Positions 45,628-57,248 of a DNA stretch of 64,000 bases are shown here, piece after piece; within the stretch, counting starts at the first letter, position 1; every line of letters starts with the position of its first letter. A program made the position numbers and the translations under genes. The notes below the pieces were generated by a model. It was given only the letters and a program-made list of their open reading frames with translations, did no database searches and was not told the DNA's origin. The DNA comes from Brachypterus glaber (lineage: Eukaryota; Arthropoda; Insecta; Coleoptera; Kateretidae). The stretch covers positions 70,382,095 to 70,446,094 of the forward strand of contig OY294044.1 of assembly GCA_958510825.1 (NCBI GenBank), read 5' to 3'.

Positions 45628-46359
45628 TAAGAGTATTTTTTTTTTGAAAAAATATTTTTCTCTGAAAAAAATACATTAATCCGACTCTTCCCTGTGTATT
45701 TTTTTTAAGGGTATTATTTTTAAAAACATTGGGGATTTTTCTGTTGTAAAATTTAATTTTTTCTTAAATTTTGTGTCGATCTTACATTTGGAATATTTTT
45801 TTCTGAAAAAAATACGTTAATCCGACTTTTCCCTGCTTTTTTTTAATTTTAACCCCCATAAATTTTTTAAGGGTATTATTTTCAAAAACAATAGGGATTT
45901 TCCTGTTGCAAAATTTAATTTTTTCTTAAATTTTGTGTCGATCGTACATTTTCAGTTACTTATTTTTTTATGGAATACATTTCTATCCGAATTTGTTTTT
46001 TCTTCAATATTTAATGGCCAATTTGGAATACACGGAACTACCGTATTATACTTTTCCTGTGCTTACGTGCCGTGTAGAGTATAGTAATGTAAAAAGAACA
46101 AGAAGTACTAAATGAAATGGCCTTAAATTGTTCCTAATGATCCTCTATTTTAGCTTTTATCTATTTCAAGAAGTTCTTGATTTTAATTATATAATGATCA
46201 TTAAGGTTATTTAAGGTTTTATAATCATCCTGAGACTTAGAATCTGAGTTTAGATTGGTTCTGTTTAATCCCCATAGAAGATGTAATTAACTAATCTTCT
46301 TAAGAAAATAAATACTATAACAAGATTCTAAAATGAGATTTTACAATTTTCAATTTTAG
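45628..46359. other. No gene; short direct repeat
   Basis: A block with CTGAAAAAAATACATTAATC, CTTTTCCCTG, AAGGGTATTATTTT and TTTTGTGTCGATC occurs twice, at 45662-45785 and 45812-45945. No coding sequence was found. Confidence 0.5.
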
Positions 46360-47266
46360 TCCAAGCCTGCTAGCAACGAAGTATAAAAATCACCATTTGC
46401 CCCAAAAAAATCCAAAAGTTTTCAAAATTGGTAGAAATGTAGTTTAGACCTTTCTAATGAACGTACCAAAAGTCCTCAACAATTTTGCAGTTTTCTGCAA
46501 AGAACTACTGATAAAAAAGAAAACCTAAAAAATTCTCTACAAAATAGTGCTAAAAGCTTTTTTTTTATTTGGTTTTTGAGAAAATCAGAAAATGGTAAAA
46601 AAATTGTCTTATACCTTGATTTTAAGGTACACATTTGGACTTTTTACAAATGTTTTCTAAATGGTCAACTTAAAAAAAAACGAGTTATTATAAAAAAGAA
46701 AGCCTATAAAATTCTCTACTACTTAGTTTTACAGAAAATGGGCAAAAATTATGGCATATAGCACATGACACATAAAACGTAAATTCTACATCTAGTTCAA
46801 GCAGATATTGAAGTTTCTATCATCATTATCAAGATATAAAAAAAAGAAGGTTATCATTTTTGTAGAAAATTTTACAAGTATTATTTTTTATCAGAACTTA
46901 TTTTTTTGAACTATTGGCCATTAAGAAGATATTTTCAAAAAAGTCCAAAAGTGTCCCTTAAAATTAAGATATCGGCACAATTTTTTATCATTTTCTCATT
47001 TTCTCAAAATCTAAATAAGTTAGATATCATAGAAAAGAGTTATAACTAAGTATTTTTTACAGAATTTTATAAGTTTTTTTTTGTAAAAACTATTTTTTAA
47101 AAAAATTGACCGTGTAGCAGTTATTTGCAAAAAAGTCCAAAAGTGTTCCTTCAAATCTAGATATCGGCGGACTTTTAGTACGTTCATCAGGAAAGTCTAG
47201 ACTACATCTCCACCAATCTTTAAGGCTATTGGATTTTTTTGAGGCAAAAAACCTTCTTTGCTTGGA
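46360..47266. mobile_element. Long palindromic element, 907 bp
   Basis: TCCAAGC ends lead into inverted blocks: CCCCAAAAAAATCC against GGATTTTTTTGAGG, TTGGTAGAAATGTAGT against ACTACATCTCCACCAA, and AATGAACGTACCAAAAGTC against its complement. The CCAAAAGTGT, AGATATC and TCTACAAAA words also recur in opposite senses. It is non-coding. Confidence 0.7.
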
Positions 47267-47491
47267 ATAATTACCAAGCAAAATATAACATACTTAGTAC
47301 GGTACTAGTAGTACCTTAACGTTATAACCCTTGCTTTACTTTACAGTGTCAACTGCCATGGTAATTTATTCTATCTTGGCTATTTTGGATTCCCTATTTT
47401 TCATAGATATTTGATAAACCTTTAAATAGAGCTTTAAATATATGTATTTATGTAGTTGTGGTATAAAACACATGTAGGTCCCTAAAGGGTA

Positions 47492-48256
47492 TAAATAAAT
47501 AAATAAATAAATAAATAAATGGATGATGGATGGATGGATGGATGGATGGATGGATGGATGGATGGATGGATGGATGGATGGATGGATGGATGGATGGATG
47601 GATGGATGGATGGATGGATGGATGGATGGATGGATGGATGGATGGATGGATGGATGGATGGATGGATGGATGGATGGATGGATGGATGGATGGATGGATG
47701 GATGGATGGATGGATGGATGGATGGATGGATGGATGGATGGATGGATGGATGGATGGATGGATGGATGGATGGATGGATGGATGGATGGATGGATGGATG
47801 GATGGATGGATGGATGGATGGATGGATGGATGGATGGATGGATGGATGGATGGATGGATGGATGGATGGATGGATGGATGGATGGATGGATGGATGGATG
47901 GATGGATGGATGGATGGATGGATGGATGGATGGATGGATGGATGGATGGATGGATGGATGGATGGATGGATGGATGGATGGATGGATGGATGGATGGATG
48001 GATGGATGGATGGATGGATGGATGGATGGATGGATGGATGGATGGATGGATGGATGGATGGATGGATGGATGGATGGATGGATGGATGGATGGATGGATG
48101 GATGGATGGATGGATGGATGGATGGATGGATGGATGGATGGATGGATGGATGGATGGACGGACGGACGGACGGACGGATGGATGGATGGATGGATGGATG
48201 GATGGATGGATGGATGGATGGATGGATGGATGGATGGATGGATGGATGGATGGATG
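47492..48256. repeat. (AAAT)n then (GATG)n microsatellite
   Basis: About seven AAAT units (47492-47520) precede an essentially pure GATG array of about 735 bases, interrupted by five GGAC units near 48156-48176. It runs into the gap at 48257. Preceding CCTAAAGGGTATAAATAAAT suggests a LINE 3' tail that seeded the repeat. The WMDG and HPSI reading frames across it are not genes. Confidence 0.9.
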
Positions 48257-48456
48257 NNNNNNNNNNNNNNNNNNNNNNNNNNNNNNNNNNNNNNNNNNNN
48301 NNNNNNNNNNNNNNNNNNNNNNNNNNNNNNNNNNNNNNNNNNNNNNNNNNNNNNNNNNNNNNNNNNNNNNNNNNNNNNNNNNNNNNNNNNNNNNNNNNNN
48401 NNNNNNNNNNNNNNNNNNNNNNNNNNNNNNNNNNNNNNNNNNNNNNNNNNNNNNNN
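48257..48456. other. Assembly gap, 200 N
   Basis: The gap lies at the end of the (GATG)n array. Its size is conventional, so the array length is unknown. Confidence 0.95.
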
Positions 48457-48598
48457 CCATATTTGACTTTCGGCTTTATAGGGAAGGTTTTTTGTTATGT
48501 GAAAATAATTTCCAGAAAACGAATATGAAAATTAATGAATTTATCCTTTTAAAAAGCAGAAAATTATTTTCCGCAGCAAATAAAAAGTTTATTTATGA

Positions 48599-49205
48599 AT
48601 TTTGTAATACAGTTTTAATTTATAAAGCTCAAAGGAAAAAAAGTGCCTTTATTTTTTTAATTTAATTGCAAATAAGCAAAAAATATGGTTATCTTTCTCG
48701 GTCCATAAAATCCTAAATAAACTTACTTCATTTTCTTTTTAACATTAAAATTATTATTTTCTTGAGCATTTGCTTTATCCTGGTAATCTTAGGGCCATAT
48801 TACGCCAGGCATTTCCATCCAGTGCAATTACTGTGCATTAAAAAGTTATACAGTGAGGCTCACCTAACACAAATCATTTGTTTTTTGACATAACTGTAGT
48901 TATTATTTTGTAATACAGTGTTAATTTATAAAGCTCAAAGGAAAAAAAAGTACCTTTATTTTTTTAATTTAATTGCAAATAAGCAAAAAATATGGTTATC
49001 TTTCTTGGTCCATAAAATCCTAAATAAACTTACTTCATTTTCTTCTTAAACATTAAAATTATTATTTTCTTAAGCATTTGCTTTATCCTGGTAATCCTAG
49101 GGCCATATTACGCCAGGCATTTCCATCCAATGCAATAATTATGCATTAAAAAGTTATACAGGGAGGCTCACCTAACACAAATCACTTGTTTTTTGAAATG
49201 ATTAT
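48599..49205. repeat. Tandem duplication, unit about 305 bp
   Basis: Units 48599-48903 and 48904-49205 match closely: TTTTGTAATACAG, AATTTATAAAGCTCAAAGG, TTTATCCTGGTAATC, GGGCCATATTACGCCAGGCA and CTCACCTAACACAAATCA. The last word is also near 60515-60530. It is non-coding. Confidence 0.85.
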
Positions 49206-49350
49206 AGTTATTAAAATAAAATTTATACTATTTATAAAAACCATAACAAGCTAAAAGTGTGCTCAAATAAAGGTTTTCAACTAGTTTTTGTTTTAAGGAA
49301 ACAGAGTATTTAACAGTTATTTTTAAATGCTATTTTAAATAAATAATAAA

Positions 49351-49873
49351 ATATAAAACATTTTACTATTCCTTAAAACGAATTTTGTTTGATTAAGGCA
49401 GTCGTCCCTCCGAAGTGACTGATCGATTTCGTGCTTTTTAGCACTCTTCAGAGCCACATATCGGTAGTAGGGACAACTACGAAAATCAAATCCTTTCCAT
49501 ATATCTCTATATAGAGTTTAAAAATCGTTATAAGGAAAAGCAAAAACAGCTAGCGACATCTACTGCTAAAAGCAGAGACTGGATAAACCTATCGACAGTC
49601 CAATAACTGCTTCCTTTTTTGGACTGTCGATAGGTTTATCCAGTCTCTGCTTTTAGCAGTAGATGTAGCTAGCTGTTTTTGCTTTTCCTTACAACGATTT
49701 TTAAACTCCATATAGAGATATATGGAAAGGATTTGATTTTCGTAGTTGTCCCTACAACCGATATGTGGTTCTGAAGAGTGCTAAAAAGCACGAAATCGAT
49801 CAGTCACTTCGGAGGGACGACTGCGTTAATCAAACAAAAGTCGTTTTAAGGAAAAGTAAAATGTTTTATATAG
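49351..49873. repeat. Very long hairpin, arms about 250 bp
   Basis: The left arm is 49351-49603 and the right arm 49618-49873, around a 14-base loop. From the base upward the pairing includes ATATAAAACATTTTAC, CAGTCGTCCCTCCGAAGTGA, CGATTTCGTGCTTTTTAGCA, CCATATATCTCTATAT, AAGCAAAAACAGCTAGC and CCTATCGACAGTCCAA with their complements. Differences are few. There is no coding frame. It is either a foldback MITE or, if transcribed, a source of long double-stranded RNA. Confidence 0.9.
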
Positions 49874-50041
49874 ATTTTTTAAATTTGTAAATATCAAACA
49901 ATTTAATTTAGTTTAAATAATAAAATAGTTAAATATTTTTTATTTTTCGTAAATTGGTTAAAAAATATTAAATAATTTTAAATTATTTGATTTTTAATTT
50001 TATCAATAATATAAAACTTGTATTTTTTTAAAGAATTATTC

Positions 50042-50592
50042 GGCAGACTAACATCTCTACTCTAAATTTCTCTACTCCCTAACATCCCTACTCCATAACA
50101 TCCCTACTCCACAACAACTCTACTCCGTAACATCTCTACTCCATAACATCTCTACTCCGCAACAATTCTACTCCACACTACAGACACTCGATTAGCCACT
50201 TGTCTTAACTCAAAAGAATATTTGTCATGCTAAGTCACTGTCAAAAATGATTTCAGTTTATTAATTACTTACTTATTAGTGCATGTTAAGAGTACGCGGT
50301 CATTGTTGCCTTTAGAATAATTCATTTATGATTGTTCTAGATTTACATTTAAAGATAAACGTTTTCTAGGAAAAAAATAAAATAATCTAGAAGAAGAAGA
50401 TTCTTTGTTCTTTGAACTGCTCATTTATTATTAAGTGGCTAATAAAGTGCATATAGTGTGGAGTAGAGTTGTTACGGAGTAGAGATGTTATGGAGTAGAG
50501 ATGTTACGGAGTAGAGTTGTTGTGGAGTAGGGATGTTATGGAGTAGGGATGTTAGGGAGTAGAGAAATTTAGAGTAGAGATGTTAGTCTGAC
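50042..50592. mobile_element. Foldback element with 16-bp repeat arms, 551 bp
   Basis: Direct 8-bp copies AATTATTC (50034-50041 and 50593-50600) flank GGCAGACTAACATCTC and GAGATGTTAGTCTGAC ends. Each arm (50042-50204 and 50431-50592) holds about eight tandem 16-base units of the type AACATCTCTACTCCGT, inverted in the other arm. The arms continue into CTCCACACTA and TAGCCACTT. A central loop of about 225 bases has no open frame. Long inverted arms made of short tandem repeats are the foldback plan; the superfamily is unknown. Confidence 0.9.
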
Positions 50593-50600
50593 AATTATTC

Positions 50601-52134
50601 AACAAGAATTCTATCTATAGCTCCGCCTCCATTGTTCTGAAACACAAAAACCAAAAACAGTCTTGTTAAGTTCTTTACCCCACTAAATTAACCTTCAGTC
50701 AGTGTTATGGGGTATGACATACCCCAACCCAGATAACACCAACAATAAAATTAAAATTAGTGAAGTATGCGAGCTCTTGCTCCCAGTAACTGAAGATCAG
50801 AGACTTAGCAATCCGGTCGAGTTATGTCCTGCTCTCTATTTAGGGTAAGTTACTTGTCAGCTCCTGTCAAAGTCGGTTGTTGTATGACTTACCACAGAAC
50901 ACTGATTACGTAACTTTTTTTTTTAAGATAAAAAAACTAACTACCGTTATTTTTTGGATTATATTATGTCCTAGGACAAAGCATTTTTAGTAAAATAAGA
51001 AAGAACAGAAACGTCTCCAAGGGCTTTGGGATGATTTAAGTGGGTTTTTATCATGCATTTATTCATGCATTTAGCATGCATTATCATGCATAGAACACGC
51101 AATTTTATATGCAAAATTTGTATCTATTTCAAAACCAAAAAATCTCATTTCTTGAATTTAGAAGCCTATAAAAAACAAACGAATAAAGATATTTGAAATC
51201 AGCTTTTTTTTTTGTTTAGAGCCCTATTAATAGAGAACCAATCCAAGGTAAAAAAATAATTAATTAGACGTTAATTATTTTTGTTACTACAACTATAGGA
51301 AAAACAACCACTTTGCTGTATATCTCAAAAACACGAGCTGATTGACCAAAACGAACGGAAAAAGGTTCCGAAATCAACGCATTAAATATAGCCATAAGCA
51401 ACTAAAATGATTTTGTCAAATTTTTGAGTGTTGAGTAGTGTTACTTTTGCTTTTACACTAAAGTAAATTAGTCTATTTAAAATTAAATTTAGGCAAGAGA
51501 ACCCGATAACAAGACTCAATTATAAACCTTTCGGCTTGTCCTTTTTCAGACATTTAATTAGCTTTCCTTGTCAGGCAATAATTGTTTATTTAAACTTTAC
51601 TGAACAGCAAAGAAGGGTTCACGAAAAAACAGACATGTGCAAATAAACCACTTTCTAGAAAACTAGTCATTATCTACTTATTTTGAGGACCGTGCTTCGG
51701 AGGGCACGTAAAGATAGCGGTACCGTCAATTAGGCCATAGCAGCGAAAAACGACGTTAAACAGTAAAACAAACATCTACTTATTTTAACAATTCTCAATG
51801 CGTTGCGGTCGAAGCCAAAAATCGAGAACCTTCCCAAAAACTTAGTTTTCAATATTATCCTTTAAAGCACTTAAGGGCTAGAAGGGTATACAGGGTTATT
51901 TAGAAATAAGTTCGAGAAATTTAAGAGGTTACTCTACGTTAAAAAATATGAAAAAAAGTTCCTATAAGGGTTGGTTCGGAATTGAGTCCTAAGGGAGCTG
52001 TGGCCCTTCGAAGATGGACATATTAAATGGGGAACAAAAAAAGCACCAATAAAATTTTAATGCTACAGGGCAATTTTTCCCTCAAAACTAAGTAAAAAAG
52101 TATTCTTCACCAAAACACCTAAATTTAATATTAA
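50601..52134. other. No gene recognised; minor repeats
   Basis: This includes GGGGTATG-ACATACCCC at about 50709-50727 and a GACCGTGCTTCGGAGGGCAC piece at 51689-51708, followed by GTAAAGATAGCGGTACCG and AACGACGTTAAACAGTAAAA. That layout recalls a repeat I have seen in other insect sequences, but I cannot confirm it. No coding frame was found. Confidence 0.4.
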
Positions 52135-52427
52135 CCCTCAAGTAGTGTTGTGATATTTTCGGTACATATATTACGTTGTGGGGTTTCAGCGGACCCCATT
52201 TTATTTTTACATAGAAGTAAAAATGGAAAGACAATTAAAGCAATATTAATGTAAAAAAATATTTATTTGTAGTATCTTAAACATAAAAACCACTAAGGAT
52301 GAAAACAAAATGAATTTTAACAAAAAAATTAAACAAAATTCAAAGAGTTGATTAAAAATCCGAACTATTTACAATGCTTTTTATTTTAGTCTGGGGTCTG
52401 CTTAGACCCCACAACAGCACTTAAGGG
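52135..52427. mobile_element. piggyBac-type MITE, 293 bp
   Basis: TTAA (52131-52134 and 52428-52431) flanks CCCTCAAGTAGTGTTGTG and CAACAGCACTTAAGGG. The left 150 bases match the left end of the 9475-10721 element (TACGTTGTGG, CAGCGGACCCCATTTTATTT), and the right end shares CTGGGGTC and ACCCCACAACAGCA. It is a deletion derivative without coding sequence. Confidence 0.85.
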
Positions 52428-52431
52428 TTAA

Positions 52432-53189
52432 AGGAGTTATAGCCTTTTAAAAAGTAACATATTTAGTGGCACAAAATTTTACTTCCTCCTAATTGCATTT
52501 TTTAAAAACGGTTGCCCCTACAGTGTTACACTATATATTTTTTGCACGACAAAACATAATTTAGGTGGGTAGATAAAATTAAAATTAAAAACCATGATCA
52601 TAATATGATATTATGAGTCTAAAATCGGGTGTATTATTTTCGTAATTTAATCAAGATGCCTGTGAATTACGAAAAGTTAGTTTCACGACTATCGCGATTT
52701 CAATTGTTTTTTAATATGGTTGACACAAACGTCAAAAAAATGGACGAAGATGATAAATTTTAAGTTATGTATAAATTGTTATAACAATGTTATTTTTAAA
52801 GGTTTTCTTTGTTAAAATCAAATAAATAGGTTTGAATTCCAAATATACTACAAAACATCACCAAACCTAATTTTTGAACTAGCACATATTACATACTATG
52901 TATAGTATTTTAATATTATCAAGGTTGCCGTGATTTTTATTCCCTTGGAAGAAAAACGGCAAGTTTAGTCCCGAAAATGAAAGCGTAAAATTAGGTTTTA
53001 GTCTTGGTCGTGCAAAAAGTATATTAAGTCAGTACCAACATATATTTCTAGAACTAACAAAATATCGAAACCATGACTTTGTGCAGTATTACGCACACTG
53101 TGAGTAATTACTGGTTTACAAAACAAAAAAAGAGTGCAGACACAGGCATTTACAAAATGGGTCGTAGAAAAAATAATATAACCTGCATT
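52432..53189. other. No gene recognised
   Basis: This is AT-rich sequence with no coding frame or repeat boundary that I can support. Confidence 0.5.
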
Positions 53190-54295
53190 CTAAAAGGGTA
53201 AGGTCTGATGGGCATTCCGGGGCATATTTGTGACTGGGTATATTCATATATGATAAAAAGGAAACTAATAGTTAAACTAAACAGAAAGTATAAATCTAAT
53301 GAATATTTCTTAAAGCTGGGTCAATACTTGGTCTGCTTCAATTCGTGATTTTCATTAACGACCTGCCGATGAAAATCAAGAAAGGACTAGTTATCCTATT
53401 TGCAGACGATTCTACAATTCTACTTTCCGCCTCGTCTCCTGAAGAGCTGCATTCTCTTTTGTTAAAGGCTATAAATTATTTTGAAAATTGGTGCAAAGAG
53501 AATAAACTTATTTTAAATAATTCGAAGACAATGGCAATTAATTTTTTTGATAGAAAAAAACTCGACAGCGACTTTAAAATTCAAAACATATTATTATCAC
53601 CAAATATTAAATTTTTAGGCACCATATTTGCCAGTAACCTATCCTGGACTGGTCACATAAATCAGGTTTGTAAGTGGTATCGATAGAGTCTTTGTTGCCC
53701 AAAAAAGGCTTATTCGACTCATTTTTAATTTAGAATATAGAGCCAGCTGTCAGGAAACTTTTAAAAATAAAAATGTTTTAACTGTCCCATGTATCTATAT
53801 ATTTAAGTGTATTATGTTTGTTAGAAAAAATCCGCAGTATTTTAATTTAAATTCAGATATACATCATTATCCTTCAAGTTATGGCGAAATACTGCACCTT
53901 CCAAAACATAAAACCAGATTATATGAAAATTCCCCATACTATAGTTGTATATCTCTCTATAATAAGCTACCAAGATAAATACGGTGTATTTCTAATTTTA
54001 ACAGTTTTAAAAATTCAGTTAAAATATATTTGATTGGTAAGGGATACTATTCTGTTAATGCATATTTAAAGCCCATTACCATTTCAAATAATTAATACAC
54101 ATTTTAACTTTTATACTGACAAAATATTATATTATTACTTGTTTAGTCTGTTATATTTTATATGTTTTTTGTTCATGTTATGATGCTATTGTATTTTTTT
54201 TTTCTTTTTTCGTAACTATTTAGTTGTTAACTAATGTTTTGTAATTATTTATGACTTACCAATATGTACTCTGTGTATCTACATTGGCCAATAAA
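53190..54295 (+). mobile_element. LINE 3' portion (LINE D), related to LINE A
   Basis: It starts within the reverse transcriptase (GIPGHICDWVYSYMIKRK-type reading near 53200) and runs through the catalytic box and C-terminal domain to a 3' untranslated region ending CCAATAAATATTATTATT. Several frameshifts are present. The C-terminal pattern QKRLIRLIFNLEYRASC parallels LINE A. Confidence 0.8.
53345..53686 (+). pseudogene. LINE D reverse transcriptase fragment
   Basis: This 113-codon open piece has FINDLP at residues 3-8, LFADDSTILL at 18-27 (the catalytic F-A-D-D box) and LNNSKTMAINF near 56. These are the palm and thumb of a LINE reverse transcriptase. Upstream, the PQGS motif is damaged: the frame breaks between GQYLVCFNS and FINDLP. 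Downstream, KFLGTIFASNLSWTGHI is the expected next block, and the C-terminal part continues in other frames (53690-54095), with a QKR-x-IR pattern and a stop before TTAATACAC. The Met is internal. Confidence 0.8.
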
Positions 54296-54468
<173 letters not shown>

Positions 54469-54892
54469 TTTTTGTATCAACCCTTCTTAGTTAATTTACA
54501 AATAAAAGTAAAAGCTTTCACTGAAGTCGCTTGATATTACTTGTGTAATTTGACCTTGTAAATTGCTAGTTAGCATAAGATGCTTCATAAAACTCAAAAT
54601 AATAATTGGGATAATTGTTATCATTATGATATTAATTTTCCTTATTATATCGGATAAAAACAAAGGAAGTTAGAAAATCTAAGGTTAATAAAAAAAAAAT
54701 AAATTTTACTGCTATTTCTTTAAGTCAGAGTGGGCAAAGGGCAAAGTGGTAAACCCTATATAACTACACAAAAAAGTCGGTTCTTAAGGGATGCTATATA
54801 CTATTTCCTATGGATTTTAGTCCACAAAAAATTGAAACTGTTGACGTTGTGCGACTAATTTTCTCAAAAACCTGGCGTTGTTGAGTAATTTT

Positions 54893-55735
54893 GAGCTTTT
54901 GAGATAAACCCGTACAAAACCGTCCCAGAAAAAAAAAGTGACAAAAGTCTGCTTTTTTGCGTAGGGCCTTTTTTTGCACCGCTAATTACAAAAATAATAG
55001 TGATAAAAAAAATTGCGATATTAGGTTGGTTCAAAAATTTTTAAAAATATCCGATTTAGCTAAAATTTGGCATAAATGCTTCTATTGGCAATATTAATAT
55101 GAACCAACAGCCAAAAACTTAAAATTCAAAATGGCGGAATAAATATGGCCGAATAATTTTTAAAATTTTGCCAAAACAAACAAAAATTGAGAAATTCAAC
55201 CCAATCTGTTATGGGTTATTTTACTTATATATACTACTAATTACTGTAAAAATTTCATGATTTTCTACTGGCTCGTTTTTTTTTTTTAATTAATTTTGAA
55301 AAAAAAAATATTAAAAAATTGGCAAAATATGAGTAGTTTTTCTATTCTATTCATCTATTAAACAAAATTACCCTAAAATAATTACAGATTTACGAAGAAA
55401 AACTATTTAGTGTCAAGCATAATTTATGTTGAATATTTAGGAAAGAAAAATTATAATAGAAAACATCCAAATTGGTCCCAGAAAAAAGAAGTGACAAAAG
55501 TCTAATTTTTTTCGTAGAAAAATAACTCATATTTTGCCAATTTTTTAATATTTTTTTTTTCAAAATTAAATTTATTTTTTTTTTCAAAAATTTTGAAGCA
55601 CCCTAATATCGCATTTTTTTTTTCATTTTTTTAACTATTTTTTTTTTTTTTCGTAATCAGGGGTGCTAAAAATGACCCTATGCAAAAAAGAGACTTTTGA
55701 CACTTTTTTTTCTCTCTGGGGCCACTATGCGGTAG
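54893..55735. repeat. Long imperfect palindrome, about 840 bp
   Basis: The outer arms are AGTGACAAAAGTCTGC with GCGTAGGGCC and GCACCGCTAATTAC at 54930-54990, against GTAATCAGGGGTGC, ACCCTATGC and AGACTTTTGACACT at 55655-55705. The inner arms are ATTAAAAAATTGGCAAAATA at 55309 against TATTTTGCCAATTTTTTAAT at 55530. It is non-coding and a probable foldback element; exact ends were not found. Confidence 0.65.
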
Positions 55736-55806
55736 TCCACAGAAGGCAGTATAATGGAAATTAAACCTGCATATAAGGGATATAGTATACCACACAATCA
55801 CATATC

Positions 55807-55898
55807 GTCTTGTAAATTTCAGAACATCGTATCTCAAAAAAGACAACTTTACAAAAATCGAAAAAAATTGAGATACGACGTCCTGAAATTTACAAGAC
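55807..55898. repeat. Hairpin, arms 31 bp
   Basis: GTCTTGTAAATTTCAGAACA and TCGTATCTCAA pair with TTGAGATACGA and CGTCCTGAAATTTACAAGAC around a 30-base loop, with two or three mismatches. Confidence 0.75.
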
Positions 55899-57248
55899 GC
55901 TATGCTTCAATAATGCTAATGACCATTTTAAAAGCCTTTATTATACTCCACGTAGCTTCACACCAGAGGACCATTATATAGTTTGACGCACGGATCTATG
56001 GCTACGAGAAATATGTTTGGAATGTGTGTGTAACTGGAAGGCTTGTTGTAAGCATGCACCCTTATAACGGAAAGAAGAGAGCGCGAATGATTCTTCCCCC
56101 TTTCGTCGGAGACTTTCTTTCATACGTTTGCTTCGGACAGAAAATGTACCAAACAACATTTTTATAAAATGTCCGTTTTGCTGTCCGTATATCTCGTTTT
56201 GTTGTCCGCACAATAATTCAAGAAAAAATAATCCGATCGACTTCAAATTTAAAAAAAAAAATACTCCTAGTAAGAACACAATGCCTATTAAAATTAAAAA
56301 GGGTATCCCCAAAAATAAGAAATTTATAAGGTTCTAAACGTTTAAAAAAATCGAAAACAGAGACAGAAAATATCCGATTTACTACATTTTTTTTTAATTA
56401 CTTTTATTAAAAAAGAAGATTAATCGTAACAAATTTGAAATAAATTCCCCAAAAAAAAAAATTTATAGAGGGATTTTTTCTAGAAATTAAAAAAAAAGAG
56501 GGAAAAGTTCGAAATTTTTTTTTCAGGATTTTTTTATTAAAATGATTACAAAAATAAAAAAAAAATACTCAAAAACAAAAAAATTATAAGGGGCTCTATT
56601 TTTAAAAATTGAAGAAATACCTAGAAGGAAACGTGCTATTAACGTATCTTTTTTGTGTAAGTTTATTTAAAATAAAACACTTTATAGTATAAAACACCTT
56701 TAAATAAAGGTCTCAGAAAGAAAAAAATCTAAAGAAGTAATAGATAAATAAGTAAATAAAAAGTTATAGGAAGCTCAAAAATTTGAAATATCACAATACA
56801 ATAAAATTAAGTTTACCTTAAAACCTTACAAGAAAAATTCTACTTGCAATTCTGAGAAGTAAACTATAGAACGCAAAGCATTATATATCTTTAGGCCTTG
56901 TTTAATACAAAGGGCCTATTAACACCCAAAGTTTAGGATTTTTTTTTAAACACCCTGGGTATAAATAACAGTTTTTTCGGCTAGCTCATAGCTAGTTACT
57001 AAGAAAACAGATAAAATAGAATATTAAGATTCTCCTATATCTTGAATATAATTCTATTTTGTTTATTTAGCTTATGGCATTAATGCCGTTGAGACCCACT
57101 GAAGTGGGTAGTTTCGGCGCCTGTTGCATCTTCAATCCTGTTTTAGGTAATTGGTAGTTGGTAATGGCAATTTCTCCCGTTAGATTAGATAGGCACAAAA
57201 GTTCTATCCAAAAAGGATAGAAGACATACATACACTCCCATTTCCACT
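55899..57248. other. No gene; partial family E
   Basis: A family E-like part lies at about 56170-56640 (CGCACAATAATTCAAGAAAA, AATCCGATCGACTTCAAATT, then A/T tracts). The 112-codon frame at 55974-56312 overlaps it and has no family features. Confidence 0.45.

Noticed and set aside
47366..48665. Frames of 315-380 codons made of WMDG or HPSI repeats
   Set aside because: They translate the (GATG)n microsatellite and run through the N gap.
55974..56312. 112-codon minus-strand frame with a hydrophobic start
   Set aside because: It overlaps a family E repeat and simple tracts. The hydrophobic residues come from T-rich DNA.
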